The notes under the pieces were generated by a model. It had not been told where the DNA came from. It saw nothing but the letters and a program-made list of their open reading frames with translations, and ran no database searches. DNA of 64,000 bases from Vombatus ursinus (taxonomy: Eukaryota; Chordata; Mammalia; Diprotodontia; Vombatidae), in assembly GCF_900497805.2 (NCBI RefSeq), contig NW_020953952.1:597798-661797 (forward strand), in the 5' to 3' direction. This document shows positions 23,792 to 34,364 of the stretch, piece by piece. Made by a program: the position numbers and the translations under genes. The stretch's first letter is position 1; the number at the start of each line of letters is the position of its first letter.

Positions 23792-23807
23792 TAAATGACT
23801 TGTTCAG

Positions 23808-23935
23808 GGTCACACAGCTAGTGAATGCCTTGATTTGACTCACATAGCTAGTGTCTGAGGCTAGATTTGAACTCATGAAAAAGAGTCTTCTTGACTCCAG
23901 ACCCAGTGCTTTATCCATTGTGCTAGCCGGCTGTC
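23808..23935 (+). repeat. MIR-type SINE, right half
   Basis: GGTCACACAGCTAGTGAATG, TTGAACTCATGAAAAAGAGT and CCAGACCCAGTGCTTTATCC complete the unit begun at 20,815. A short internal repeat of the CACATAGCTAGTG part occurs at about 23,847-23,860. Confidence 0.75.
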
Positions 23936-24689
23936 CTATTCTGGAATGTAAGTCCTATTATTACCTCCCTTTTTCAGAGGCCTGATTTTTCTGACTACAG
24001 GTCTGGAACCATTACCTGGGTCACCAAGCTGTTCAATTCTTGAGTTATTAGGAATTGAAGTCTCCACAGAGAGGTCAGTTTAGGAGATGCTGGGACTGAT
24101 TTCATACTTAGTCCAAATTGAATTAGAGCAATGATATATAACGGTTATTTTCAGAGTGAGTATCTCATTTGCTTAGGAGTGCTTATAACCCTGCATTTCT
24201 TTTAAACAAATTTCTGTTTACAAATGGAGTGTTTGGGAAAACTCCATTAAAGATTATCAAAGATGAAGCATCAGCTCATGGCCCTTTTTATATGCACTCA
24301 TTGAGAGGGACTTAAATAAAGGTGAGCAAGGTCCTTTAACAGCTGAGGGCTAAGTTGTACCTGAGGAAAATATCTTGGTCACTTGTATTGCCTTTGTGTT
24401 TATCTAAGTGTTTACCTTGCCACTTTGTGAACTTGATCAATCAATTAACTAACATTAAAAATTAACTAACAATCAATTAACTAACATTATTAAGTAGTAC
24501 AAGGGATAGTGCTCAGCACTGCCCAAATAAAGTCCATTCCCTGAAGGAATTGACACTACATGCTGGAAGCACAGGATGCCTCAGAGAATAGTTAGAGGTC
24601 ATCCTTAGAGGGAAAGTCAGCACTAGGAAGGGGGATTGTGAAAGTCCTCAGGTAGACAATGATGCTGGAAATGAATCCAGTAATAATAA
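23936..24689. other. Intergenic, no gene seen
   Basis: Includes a small direct repeat of CAATCAATTAACTAACATTA at about 24,438-24,490. A diverged piece of the unclassified repeat family appears at about 24,485-24,560. Confidence 0.45.
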
Positions 24690-24850
24690 CAAAAACAATA
24701 ATGACACCTAACATTTACACAGGCTTACTATGTGTCAGGCTCTGGGCTAAGTGCTTTACAACTGGTATCTCATGTGATGCTCACAACAAATCCTTTGACA
24801 TCGGTGTCATTATAATTTCCATCTATGAATGAAGAAACAAGATTCTAAGA
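24690..24850 (+). repeat. MIR-type SINE fragment
   Basis: CTAACATTTACACAGGCTTA, GTCAGGCTCTGGGCTAAGTG and TCATGTGATGCTCACAACAA; the 3' part is lost. Confidence 0.65.
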
Positions 24851-25684
24851 GGGTGATATGGGGAGTGAGAGCCTTCCAGTCATGAGGGCAGCAAGTACAA
24901 AGGCAAAGGTGTATTCTTGTGTCAGATGTAAAATGTAAACAGTACAGTGGGTTGATAGAGTGTGTGAAGGGGAAGAAAGTGAAAGAAGATGGGAAAGTTG
25001 GGTGGGCCCAAATTGGGAAGAGCATCAAAACTAAGCCTTGTGTTTATATTTTACCTTAGAGATAAAAAGGGCAACTAGAATTTAGTTATCCCTTCCACAT
25101 GGCAACTTCCTCCATTGTGGTTTCAATGTATTATGTTGGCATGAGAAACTAAACGGGATTTTTTGGAAGTTTTGTGGAAGCTGCAAAGGCCAGCAGATAA
25201 CACAGAAAAAGGTTTAAAAACTCAGAAATGCATAAAATATATGTAGTTAGTACAGTATGTGTATATATATATATATACACACACATACTGTACTATATAT
25301 ACACGTGTGTGTGTGTGTTTGTGTGTATACTGAATATAAAATTCAGACTTCTTCTCTGCTACAAAGGGAGAACTAAAAAGTTTTATATAGATTTTCCAGG
25401 TCACAGGGCCCCTATGAATAGCCTGGTCAAAATCATTTAGGCAAAACACTTTCACAGCTGTGTGAAAGAAGGGATATAATGGGGAGGCACTTAAAACAGG
25501 GTGATGAGTTAAGACTTTTTTTTTAATTGTCTAGGTGAGAAGTGATGAAGGCTTGAAGAATGTTAGTTAGTGGGTATGGGAGAGGGAAGAGTAGTGATGT
25601 TGAGGAAAAAGAAATAAGGTTTGGCAATTGATTACTAATTGTTTGTTTAATTGAATGGGTAAGGGAAGAAGGGAAGAAATAAGC
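24851..25684 (+). repeat. Pieces of the unclassified repeat seen at 10,388
   Basis: AGAGCCTTCCAGTCATGAGG, GGTGGGCCCAAATTGGGAAG and TGTCTAGGTGAGAAGTGATG correspond in order to the second half of the element at 10,388-11,100. Between them lie unrelated sequence and a dinucleotide patch. Confidence 0.4.
25255..25330. repeat. (TA)n/(CA)n/(TG)n simple repeat
   Basis: TATATA, ACACAC and GTGTGT blocks. The two strands mirror each other around ATACACGTGT, giving matching low-complexity frames on both strands. Confidence 0.85.
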
Positions 25685-25890
25685 ATTTTTATAGTGCCTA
25701 TTATTTGCTAGTCACTGTACTAAGGGTTTTGGAAGCATCTCATTTGAGATAAGAGAACAATACTAACGTCTTTCATAAGTACTCATAAAATTGATTGTTT
25801 ATTGGTTGTGAGGATTGAATGAGATAAGCATTTAACACAGTGCTTAAAATATATTAGGTGCTTAATAAGTGCTTATTAAATCCCCTTCTG
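25685..25890 (+). repeat. MIR-type SINE, diverged
   Basis: TATAGTGCCTATTATTTGCT, CTAGTCACTGTACTAAGG and ATTAGGTGCTTAATAAGTGC. Confidence 0.5.
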
Positions 25891-26414
25891 CTTCCAAATT
25901 TCTTTTGTATCCAAGTGTAGGACTTTAAATTTATCCCTATCAAATTTCATCTTGTTGGAGGAGACAATTCTCTTGAAATAAGTTGATGGAATTCTTATGA
26001 CATGCATTCCATGATATATTTTCAAAGACTTTCCCAGAAAACACGATGGTTTATGGGAGAAAAAATCCTGAATTTGGGGTTAGGAGGGCACTTCACTTTT
26101 CTGGCTTCCATTTCTCTTGCTTTAAAAATGAGTAGTTTGCATTGGACAATCCTTGAGATCCTTTCAATGATTCCATGACTTTGGTTAGGCTCTTGGATTT
26201 ATCAGTTGGTAGTGGTATGGTTTTGGGCAAATTCACCAATGTCTTTGAATTTCAGTGTGCTTATCTATAAAAGTGTAATGAGTAATAGTGCTTGCAAATA
26301 TCTGCTTTTATACAGTAGATGTGATGCTTAAGTGAAATGAATACATAATACATATTGCAACAATAAGGCTTTCTGGAGATGGGTTATCATTATTTTGATA
26401 GCAAATGAGGTGAT
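25891..26414. other. Intergenic with decayed SINE traces
   Basis: Weak MIR-like segments at about 26,070-26,180 and 26,220-26,350. No gene. Confidence 0.4.
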
Positions 26415-26690
26415 TTGATAAAAACTGGCAAGCAGGTGGTATAGCGGTTAGAGTGCTGGGCCTGGGTTCAATAAGACTTTAGGTCAAATCCAGCCTCAGT
26501 TACTTACTAGCTGTGTCGACCCTGGGCAAGCCACTTAATCTCTGCCTCAGTATCCTCAATTGTAAAATGGGGATAATAACAGCACCTACCTTGTAAGGTT
26601 GTTGTGAAGGTCAAATGAAATACATTTGTAAAACCTTTAGCATAGTGCCTGCCACATAGCAGATGCTTTATAAATGCTAATTATCATTAT
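26415..26690 (+). repeat. MIR/THER-type SINE, nearly complete
   Basis: The tRNA-like head (GGTGGTATAGCGGTTAGAGT), AAATCCAGCCTCAGTTACTT, CCCTGGGCAAGCCACTTAA, AAAATGGGGATAATAACAGC, GGTTGTTGTGAAGGTCAAAT and a TTATTATCATT tail give the full order of the family. Confidence 0.8.
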
Positions 26691-26744
26691 TATTATCATT
26701 ATATTATTATTGTATATTAATTAGATGGGGTGTTTGGGGTATTC

Positions 26745-27035
26745 AGGGAGAACTCTGTTGTGAAGGCTTGGCAAGGGCTGCTCATCCACCTTTGGTGTCT
26801 GTCTGTCACCCAGCAAGGTGAGAGCTTTGCTCAGACATCAAAGATGCCAAGGTTATCTACCGCATCCTAGACCATTGCCATTTCTTCTGACTTTTGTCTT
26901 GCCATTAGACTATGATGACTCTGGAAGAGAGAGGGAGGTTGCTGACTTTGTGAAACTCTGCCTTACTTTAATTCACACTGAAGTCAAAACATCAACCTGT
27001 TATGTCATTGTTCCTTTTCAAAAATGGAGACAGCA
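26745..27035 (+). repeat. RTE-related marsupial interspersed repeat
   Basis: CATCAAAGATGCCAAGGTTA, CCGCATCCTAGACCATTGCC, GACTATGATGACTCTGGAAG and AAACTCTGCCTTACTTTAAT match the inverted copy at 6,430-6,900. The open frame across it reflects this repeat, not a gene. Confidence 0.5.
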
Positions 27036-28604
27036 ATAATATTAAGTAGATGTTATATGTAATTAGTATTTTATATATATATAGTATAATTACTATGCTA
27101 GGATATATAATTATTATATAATTAACATTAAACATATTTATTGTGTCATATTTATTATTTTATTTCATCTTAGCTATTATATAACAGCCATGGTAATTTA
27201 CATAATTATTACATTTATCTAATATAATAGTATAAATATATTATCATGAAGATATAATTTTCTGTATGTATAGACTGAATATATTGTTTGCATAGTAAAT
27301 CCAGGATTTTTAATGTTTCAGTGAAATGTTTTGCCATTTTATAGCTACGGCCTCTGAAAAGTATTTAGACCTAGGTTTTCAGACCCTTCAAATTTCACTC
27401 ATTCAGTCATTCAATTCTGCCTAATTAGTCTCTATTTTGCCTTCTAACACTTTGATATTTGATTTTAAGTGAGGATGGCAGAATTTGTTTGATTACCTAG
27501 GGTAGTAGTGTAACTCAGTCAGCTTTTCACTCAACACTGAAATGAAGTGTCATGTACATTGGAAATTTGAAGAATGTGTATAAATTGCACAGTTAAATGT
27601 AATCTTAATGAGGTTAAAAACTATTTCAATGTCCATTTCTGTAAGTCCAGTGGCTACCCAATGTATTAGGCATAATCAGTGCTCAAAGAGTTTATTGTTA
27701 ACCCTGGTAAGATAATCAGTCAATTAATCAAAGGGAACTCTAGTTTTCTAGGCTGACTAACTTCTGTAAGACGAAAGAAACATTGAGAAACATGGAAGCA
27801 TGGAGTTTAAGAACTGGAAAAGATCTTAGAAATTATCTACCCCAATTTTTTTTGTTATTGCAGAGAAGAAAAAAAAAAGGCCTAGAGACATAGAGCGACA
27901 ACTAGTATATCTAGAATCTCTGAGGTTGAAATAAACTCATCTATGCTCAATACAGTACAACTTCTTATTTTATAGGTGAAGAATTCTGGACCCAGAGAAG
28001 GCAACAATTCCAAAAAACCTGGTGGGATAGAGACTTCGTTGAGTATTATGAGGATTTTACAGTTGAAGAAACTAAGAGGTCAAAAGAATTATAGATTATA
28101 GATCAGACATCACAGATTTCTATCTGGGAGGACACTTGGAGGTCATCTAGTCCCATCCCCTAATTTTATAATTTAGGAAACTGAAATATAATGAAATCAT
28201 GTGACTTGCCCAGGGCCATAGCTAGCAAATGTCACCTTGCTTTTGTATGGTGCTACAAAACACAGTTATATTTGTTGATTTGCATTCTATGTGCCAACTA
28301 TCCCTATGATGGCGTTAGGGTGGGTGTTATCAAACTTTCCCAGATCTAGCAGGAGAGGATCAGAGAAGCCAAATTCTTTGACCAAGATTTCATTCCTATA
28401 GTAGCAGGGTGCCCCTCAGGGACACTTTTTTTAAATATAACAAGAGGGGAAAAAGAGTTCTCAACATAAAGAATAAATAAATAATGAAAGTATAAAAAGT
28501 CCAATGGAAAATGAATAGATGAGATATTTTTGATTAGCTTCCCCATAATTGCAGGTAGGATAAACAAATCATTTCTGCCATGAAATATCATAAGAAAGGA
28601 TGAA
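27036..28604. other. Intergenic, very AT-rich at left, no gene
   Basis: TA-rich sequence to about 27,270, then unique-looking sequence. SINE-like scraps lie at 27,790-27,920 and 28,050-28,230 (GGAGGTCATCTAGTCCCATC). Confidence 0.45.
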
Positions 28605-28705
28605 TATGAAGAATACATGGAAATATGGAAAGGCTTATATGAAGTGATGCTTGGTGCATTAAGAACCAGGAAGGCAATGTATACCAATGATGTCAACCTC
28701 AAATA
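28605..28705 (+). mobile_element. Short L1 3' fragment
   Basis: GGAAAGGCTTATATGAAGTG, then AAGAACCAGGAAGGCAATG, resembles the segment after ORF2 in the L1 at 60,440-60,500. Confidence 0.5.
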
Positions 28706-29139
28706 GAACGATATGTAAGGATTCCAATGGGCCACATCGTGACTTGGAAAATCGTATTTTAATATTATCTATCTTTCATTTTATTTTTATTTATTTCATG
28801 AATTATTTCTTAATAGGGATGCATATTTGATACATGAAATTTACACAACAATTATAATAATTAAGGAAGGAGCAACAAAATAAAAGTATGTGCACTATAA
28901 TTATTATGATTAAGTTTAGACCTGGAGAAGAGCTGAGGGGAAAAATTTCTCCTCTTAACAGAGAAGGAAGTAAACCATAGGTATGAAGTGTGCATATTCT
29001 CTCAGATGTATTGGCATATTTCACCGACCTTTTTTGTGTCCTTTTAAATATTTGTTACAAGGGAATTTCTATAAGAGAAGGAGGAGGGATATATCTAGAA
29101 ATGAATGTGATAAAATAACATAATCTTCTTTATTTTTTT
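28706..29139. other. Intergenic, AT-rich, nothing recognised
   Basis: No supported gene. Short frames at 28,803-29,024 have no domain. Confidence 0.45.
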
Positions 29140-29690
29140 AAGAAATGAGCTCCCATGGCTTCCCATTACTTTCAAGATCAAATTTAAAATTCTTTGACTT
29201 TTGAAGCTTTGCATTAACTGGCCTGTCCCTACCTTGCTAGTCTTCTCAAACCTTTGCCCCCTCCACATACCCTGTGATAAACAACACCTGCTTCTTTGTT
29301 GTTCACCACACAAGAAACTCAACCTCTTAATTCTAGGAATTCTCAATGTATATTCAATATGTTTAAAACACTCTCCCTCCACATCTCCAGCTCTTGGCTT
29401 ACCTCAAGTACCAGTTAAAATCATACATTGTACAGGAAGTCTTTTCTGGTTCACTTTAATATTGATACTTGCCCTCTGCGATTATCTCCAATTTGTCACA
29501 TCCATATTCACAATATAATTTGTACATATTTGATTACACAGTCTTCCAATTAGACTGAGAGCTCCTTAAGGGTAGGAACTTTGTTTCTTTTTTTTTTCCT
29601 TTTTGTCCTTTTTGTGTACCCTCCTATGTTTACTACAGTGCCTGATACATAGTAGGTGCTTAATAAGTGTTTGGTGACTAGAGTTCAAGA
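29140..29690 (+). mobile_element. L2 LINE 3' end
   Basis: TCTTCTCAAACCTTTGCCCC, TGTACAGGAAGTCTTTTCTG, GACTGAGAGCTCCTTAAGGG, CAGTGCCTGATACATAGTAG and GTGCTTAATAAGTGTTTGGT give the order of an L2 3' end. It explains the overlapping frames on both strands at 29,095-29,518. Confidence 0.7.
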
Positions 29691-29911
29691 GGTCAATGCC
29701 TTCACAAGTGATGCATCAGTATAGGATTTTTCACATTACAGCCTTATGACCTTCAATTGATATACTTGTGGATGGTACTATTGGTGGTTATTACAGATGC
29801 CTTCTCTGGAACTTAAATGGCTAAATTCTCCACTATGTCTTCCCCACCCCACCCAAAAAATGTTAGCACAAAAATCTAGTGAATCATGGTGACTCACTTC
29901 CACAAATACAC

Positions 29912-29970
29912 ACCACCACATCCAAGCTCAAATGTTCATAAAACCGAGGAAGACAGAGGCTATTTTTATT
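29912..29970 (-). promoter_or_regulatory. Candidate poly(A) signal overlapping the OR5M3 stop codon
   Basis: On the minus strand AATAAA spans 29,970-29,965, overlapping the TAA stop (29,968-29,966). A GT-rich stretch (GATGTGGTGGTGTGTATTTG) follows at about 29,927-29,908. The pair would allow a very short 3' UTR. The pairing is suggestive only. Confidence 0.3.
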
Positions 29971-30898
29971 TGGCTAAACATGTTCTGCTTATCACTTTGG
30001 TCATGGCCTCTTTCACATCTTTGTTTCTCAGGCTGTAGATCATGGGATTCAGCATGGGGATCACTGTGGTATAAAATACAGCCACCATTTTCCCCTGTTC
30101 CACTGACTCCTCAGTGGGGCGCCTGAGATACATGAAGATGAGAGTCCCATAAAATATAACAACAGCAGTCAAGTGGGATCCGCAGGTGGAGAACGCTTTC
30201 CTCCTTCCTTCTGCAGAACGCATTCGGAGGATAGCAATGAGAATAAATAGATAAGAAATGATTATGACAGACAGGGAGTATGTGAAGTTAATACCAGCCA
30301 GTATGATCATTGTATACTCCTTTACATACGTGCCAGCACAGGCCATTTTGATAAGTGGAGGGTCTGCACAATAGAAGTGGTTTATTTCAATATTCCCACA
30401 GAAATACAACCCATAAGTCCACAATGTTGCTGCCAAACTAGTGAAGAAGCCATATATATACGGGAAAGAGATCAACCGGATACAGATATTTCTTGACATT
30501 TTGCTGCCATAGAGCAAAGGGTTACCAATGGCCATGTAACGATCAAAGGCCATCACAGCCAGGATAAAGATTTCTACATGGACAAGGGCAATGAAGAAAA
30601 AGCATTGAACTAAACAGCTGGCATAGGAAATAGTTTTAGTCTCTGATATCAAATTTTCCAGCATTTTGGGGGTAACGTTAGTAGAGAACCACACATCCAC
30701 AAAAGACAGGTGGCTGAGGAAAAAGTACATGGGGCTGCTGAGCTGGGGACTGACCTTGATTAGTATAATCATGCCAAGATTTCCCACAATGGTGATGACA
30801 TAAACTATTAGAAAGATGACAAAGAAGATAACTTGTAATTCCCGATGACTTGTCAGTCCAAGAAGAATGAATTCTGTCACATCGGTGAAATTGAGCAT
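29966..30898 (-). CDS. OR5M3: Olfactory receptor 5M3-like, copy 1 (intact)
   Basis: A 310-residue odorant GPCR, complete and without breaks. Landmarks: N3-F-T glycosylation site, TM1 GN at 39-40, PMYFFL at 56-61, Cys95, [10 protein letters not shown] at 116-125, [14 protein letters not shown] at 171-184, SY at 215-216, KAFSTCGSH at 234-242 and NPMIYSLRN at 283-291. Gly125 replaces the Cys found in most ORs (MAIC). I recall the same residue in human OR5M3, along with [17 protein letters not shown] at the start, which supports orthology. The start ATG has A at -3 and gives the standard lead. It shares about 85% of residues with the copy at 44,166 by hand count (about 48 differences in 310). Both point the same way, so they are a tandem pair. 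Expression in single olfactory neurons is inferred from the family. Confidence 0.96.
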   Translation of the reverse strand: MLNFTDVTEFILLGLTSHRELQVIFFVIFLIVYVITIVGNLGMIILIKVSPQLSSPMYFFLSHLSFVDVWFSTNVTPKMLENLISETKTISYASCLVQCFFFIALVHVEIFILAVMAFDRYMAIGNPLLYGSKMSRNICIRLISFPYIYGFFTSLAATLWTYGLYFCGNIEINHFYCADPPLIKMACAGTYVKEYTMIILAGINFTYSLSVIIISYLFILIAILRMRSAEGRRKAFSTCGSHLTAVVIFYGTLIFMYLRRPTEESVEQGKMVAVFYTTVIPMLNPMIYSLRNKDVKEAMTKVISRTCLAK

Positions 30899-30934
30899 TT
30901 TCTCAAATCTGGCCTTGGTGTAGATCTAGTGATC

Positions 30935-30975
30935 TGTGTTGCCTAATGAGATAAAGATATGTGATAAAGCCATCA
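30935..30975 (-). promoter_or_regulatory. Candidate 3' splice site of OR5M3 copy 1
   Basis: On the minus strand ATATCTTTATCTCATTAG ends at 30,943, about 44 bases before the ATG, giving a pyrimidine-rich acceptor for a non-coding first exon. The second copy has a related sequence here but with the AG in a different place. Confidence 0.45.
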
Positions 30976-31454
30976 ATAATTATTTCATTCTTCATTTACA
31001 TTTTCCCTAAATATTGCCTCAGTTCCACTAGTTTGGGTCTTTTTGGGGTATTTTGATCCCTGTATTTTCAACAATATAATGAATCACAGTAACAGTGAGT
31101 GAAAAATGGGATTAACCTCATTCTTGAGAAAACATCAAAAACTATCACTGTATAAATACAAAAATATGTGAAAAATATATTATTTTAAAAGATATTTGTG
31201 AAAGGATAGTACATATCCTCTTTAGTAAACTCCCTCGATTTATAAAATCTTCTATTTTTTATATCTCATAAATTTGTTCCTCTTAAGTTTTCATATCTCT
31301 CATGTTTCACTGAAAAAAAAAATAAAATTTTTGACTTGTTCTTAGTGGTCACAGAGCTAGAAAATGTCTCATATAACCTTCATAGAAAAATCATTGCCAT
31401 TTTTCCAAATCAAATTATTTTTTCTTGCCTGACTTTCTATATTTATTCAGACAA
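30976..31454. other. Upstream flank of OR5M3 copy 1
   Basis: Intron-like AT-rich sequence. No repeat or gene recognised. Confidence 0.45.
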
Positions 31455-31690
31455 GTTAAGACAACCAAGCATTTATTAACTTCTTTTGTTCCTGGCACTG
31501 TGCTAAATACTAGGGATATAAAGAAGGGCAAAAAGACAGTCTCTGCCCTCAAAGAGCTTAAATTATCATGATGGGGAGACAATATATGAACAAAATATAC
31601 AGAAAAAAGATGGAATGAATCCTGAAAGTGGAAAGCAATAGGAGCTGGAGGGAATAAAGAAAAATCCACCTCTGGGAGTAGGGAGATTTG
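31455..31690 (+). repeat. Unclassified mammalian repeat, first half
   Basis: CAAGCATTTATTAACTTC, CTGGCACTGTGCTAAATACT, CTGCCCTCAAAGAGCTTAAA and GAGATTTGAACTGAGCCC match the left half of the element at 10,388. Confidence 0.6.
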
Positions 31691-33414
31691 AACTGAGCCC
31701 AAAATGTATGCATTTGTTTTCAAGAATATAGAGCAATAGTTAAGGTAGTCCATTCAAGCTTTTTGTTCTAGGACATGAACTTTTAGAAGACACATCCAAT
31801 TCTTAGAATTCCAAGTCCAGTTAAAAAGTGCTGCTCCTTCTATTTGTACTGGGTCTCCCAAACAGAATTTTGAATGTCTTGAGTTAATGAAGTGTGTCTT
31901 CTACTCCCATTTTATCCTTAACATAGCACTAAGCTGAGTGATATAGATTAACAGAGCACAACTCAGGGCACAAAGTACAGACAAATTTACTGGCTTTCTG
32001 GTTTTGACAGGCCCCATGTTGCTGGAGGATGGCTCAGGGAGTCAATTAAAGGGAGAATGGATAGCCTCCTTAATTCGTATTTGGAAAAAGTGTTAGGCTC
32101 ACGTACATGCAATTAGCCTATGATAGTCATACGTTGCCATGCACTACAGGCTGACTGTCCTTGTTTTACTAGTATCCTGTTTTCTTCTTTTTCTATACCA
32201 ATTCATCCTTAAATGTTGAAGTTTCCTGTAACCCCACATCAGCCATGCCTATGGGAATGACAAGGATTTTATTATAGGTAGATTAATAAATGGATAGATA
32301 TTTTAATGGAAATAGAGACAGAAAAGATAATACACTAGCTACAACTACTCAGAGAAAATGAAGTAAAAAGAGACAATTATCAGAAGAAATTTGATTGATG
32401 TGTTCAAAATGATGCATATATACATATGTGTGCATATACATATACACACATACATGTATGCATGCATATATTTGTATGTCTTATGAGAGCAAGGCTCTAT
32501 TTTTTTCCTTTTCCACTCCAGAAATTAAGTGAGATAGTTGACTTTTGTACACCATATGATGAGATTATCTGTCTCTTCTTTTCTTGGATGCAGCCCACTT
32601 CGTGACTGACCATCTCTCTGTGTTTGTGTGGCTTCATGGACAAAGTTCGTGATTCAATTATTCTGTAAAATTGGAGTCAATTCTTGAGGATTCTATATGT
32701 GTAGCTTTTGCAAAAAAGTGAGTCCATGAAATAGTCCTTAGGCTCACAGTGGGCAAATGTTTCAATTCATCATGCAATCTTAGAAAAGAAGAAATTCTGG
32801 GAATCTTAGATATCACCTTATGCATCACTTTGGTTTAACAAAAAAGGAAGCTGAAATCCAGAGAAGGTAAGTGATTTGCCCAAAGTCTGTTAAAATGTAG
32901 AACAGGAACTAAGAACCACATTTTATGAATCCAACCCATTATTTTTTTGACTGTGACATGCATATATGAAGGAGCTCCTTTTCAAAGCAAGTTGTTGTAA
33001 AAGTTCCTAAAATAAAAACTCTTTAACTGACTGCTTCTTGCCTTACTCTCATCATGTTACACATGGAATCAAGACCAAGAACAAGGCCAGAAGGGGCTAC
33101 AGATGCCTCCCCTTCCTTCTATCTCCTTCAAATGTCTTTGAATGGGATATTTCCTGTGTATTGGATGATTATGCTTTATCTCTTTGTTCATGGGCTACTT
33201 ACTTGTGGGAGAACAAAACCGAGCAGGGATCTGTTTGTCTCTCCTTCAAAGGAGATGACACAGCTTTCCAACTACAGGAGGTAATTTCCACCGAAGCAAA
33301 ATGCATGCTTTTACATGGTTGGAAGTTGCAAGAGGTAGATCTAGGCTTATTGTAAGGAAAATAATTCTCATAATTGGACCAGGGATTCTTAACCTGGGTT
33401 TCTTGAACTCATTA
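31691..33414. other. Intergenic, no gene seen
   Basis: Contains a TATA/CATA simple patch at 32,410-32,475 and a MIR-like scrap at about 32,790-32,900. The frames at 33,038-33,355 are short and carry no domain I know. Confidence 0.45.
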
Positions 33415-33470
33415 CAAACACACACACACACATACACACACACACACATATGCACACATGCATGTACTGC
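33415..33470. repeat. (CA)n microsatellite
   Basis: ACACACAC blocks broken by ATAC, giving Cys-Val repeat frames on the other strand. Confidence 0.85.
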
Positions 33471-33633
33471 ATTTTGAAATAATTGATTTCCTTTATAACC
33501 TTATGTTTTATTTTATTTGATATTTTGCCTTTAAAAATTATATTCTAAGAAGGGTTCACCAGACTGCTCAAGGAGTCTACTACACACAAAACAAAGGTGA
33601 AGAACCTTTTAAATAGAGCAACCTAAAAGAGGG

Positions 33634-33880
33634 CAGGGCAGCTAGGTGATGCAGTAGATAGAGTGCTGGGCCTGGAGTCAGAAAGACCTGAGTTCAAATC
33701 CGGCTTTAGACACTTATTAGTTATGTGACTGAACAACCTTAATCCTAAATCACTTAACTTCTGTTTGCCATAATTCACTGGAAAAGGAAATGGCAAACCA
33801 CTCCAGTACCATTGCTAAGAAAACCCCAGATGGGATAACAAAGAGTTGGACACCACTGAAAAATGATTGAACAACAGCCA
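33634..33880 (+). repeat. Complete tRNA-SINE with RTE/BovB-like tail
   Basis: The best copy of this family in the window. Head GGGCAGCTAGGTGATGCAGT, GACCTGAGTTCAAATCCGGC, and body CATAATTCACTGGAAAAGG. The tail is AAATGGCAAACCACTCCAGT, AAGAAAACCCCAGATGGG and ACAAAGAGTTGGACACCACT, ending in AACAACAGCC. It lies just outside the left end of inverted-duplication arm A. Confidence 0.85.
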
Positions 33881-33989
33881 AAGGAGGGATGTTGCCATAA
33901 GAAGTAGTAGGTTCTATTTTTCAGGTTTTTTGTACGTCTTCCACTAGAGGGTAGAAAATAATTTGTTGTTTGTGGGGATTCCTCATATG

Positions 33990-34200
33990 TATGGGTTTGT
34001 CTGGATACATTCTAAGTATATACATATAAATAGATACATTTACATATACACACACACATATATACATAAACAGATGCTTTTATTGTTTCTAAGACCACAA
34101 AATTTATATACATGTATACTAATATGTCTGTATATATAATATATGTATATATGTATATGTGTGTGTATATGTGCAAATATATGTATACACTTCCATATAG
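33990..34200. repeat. TA/CA/TG dinucleotide-rich patch
   Basis: Alternating TATA, CACA and GTGT blocks. The Tyr/Ile/Thr-rich minus frame covering 34,012-34,311 is produced by this repeat. Confidence 0.8.
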
Positions 34201-34224
34201 CACTTTCTGCCCTATATACTGTGT

Positions 34225-34331
34225 CTCTGCCGTTCTCCTCTGTCTTTGACGCTGTTTCTCTCTTTTCTCCTCCACCATGACCTCCAGTTGGGGCAAGATC
34301 TCTATGTACATGTGTGTGTTTATATGTGTAT

Positions 34332-34364
<33 letters not shown>

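Noticed and set aside
28346-28735. A 129-codon minus frame with hydrophobic stretches
   Set aside because: Overlaps a short L1 fragment and AT-rich sequence; not an OR and no family motif.
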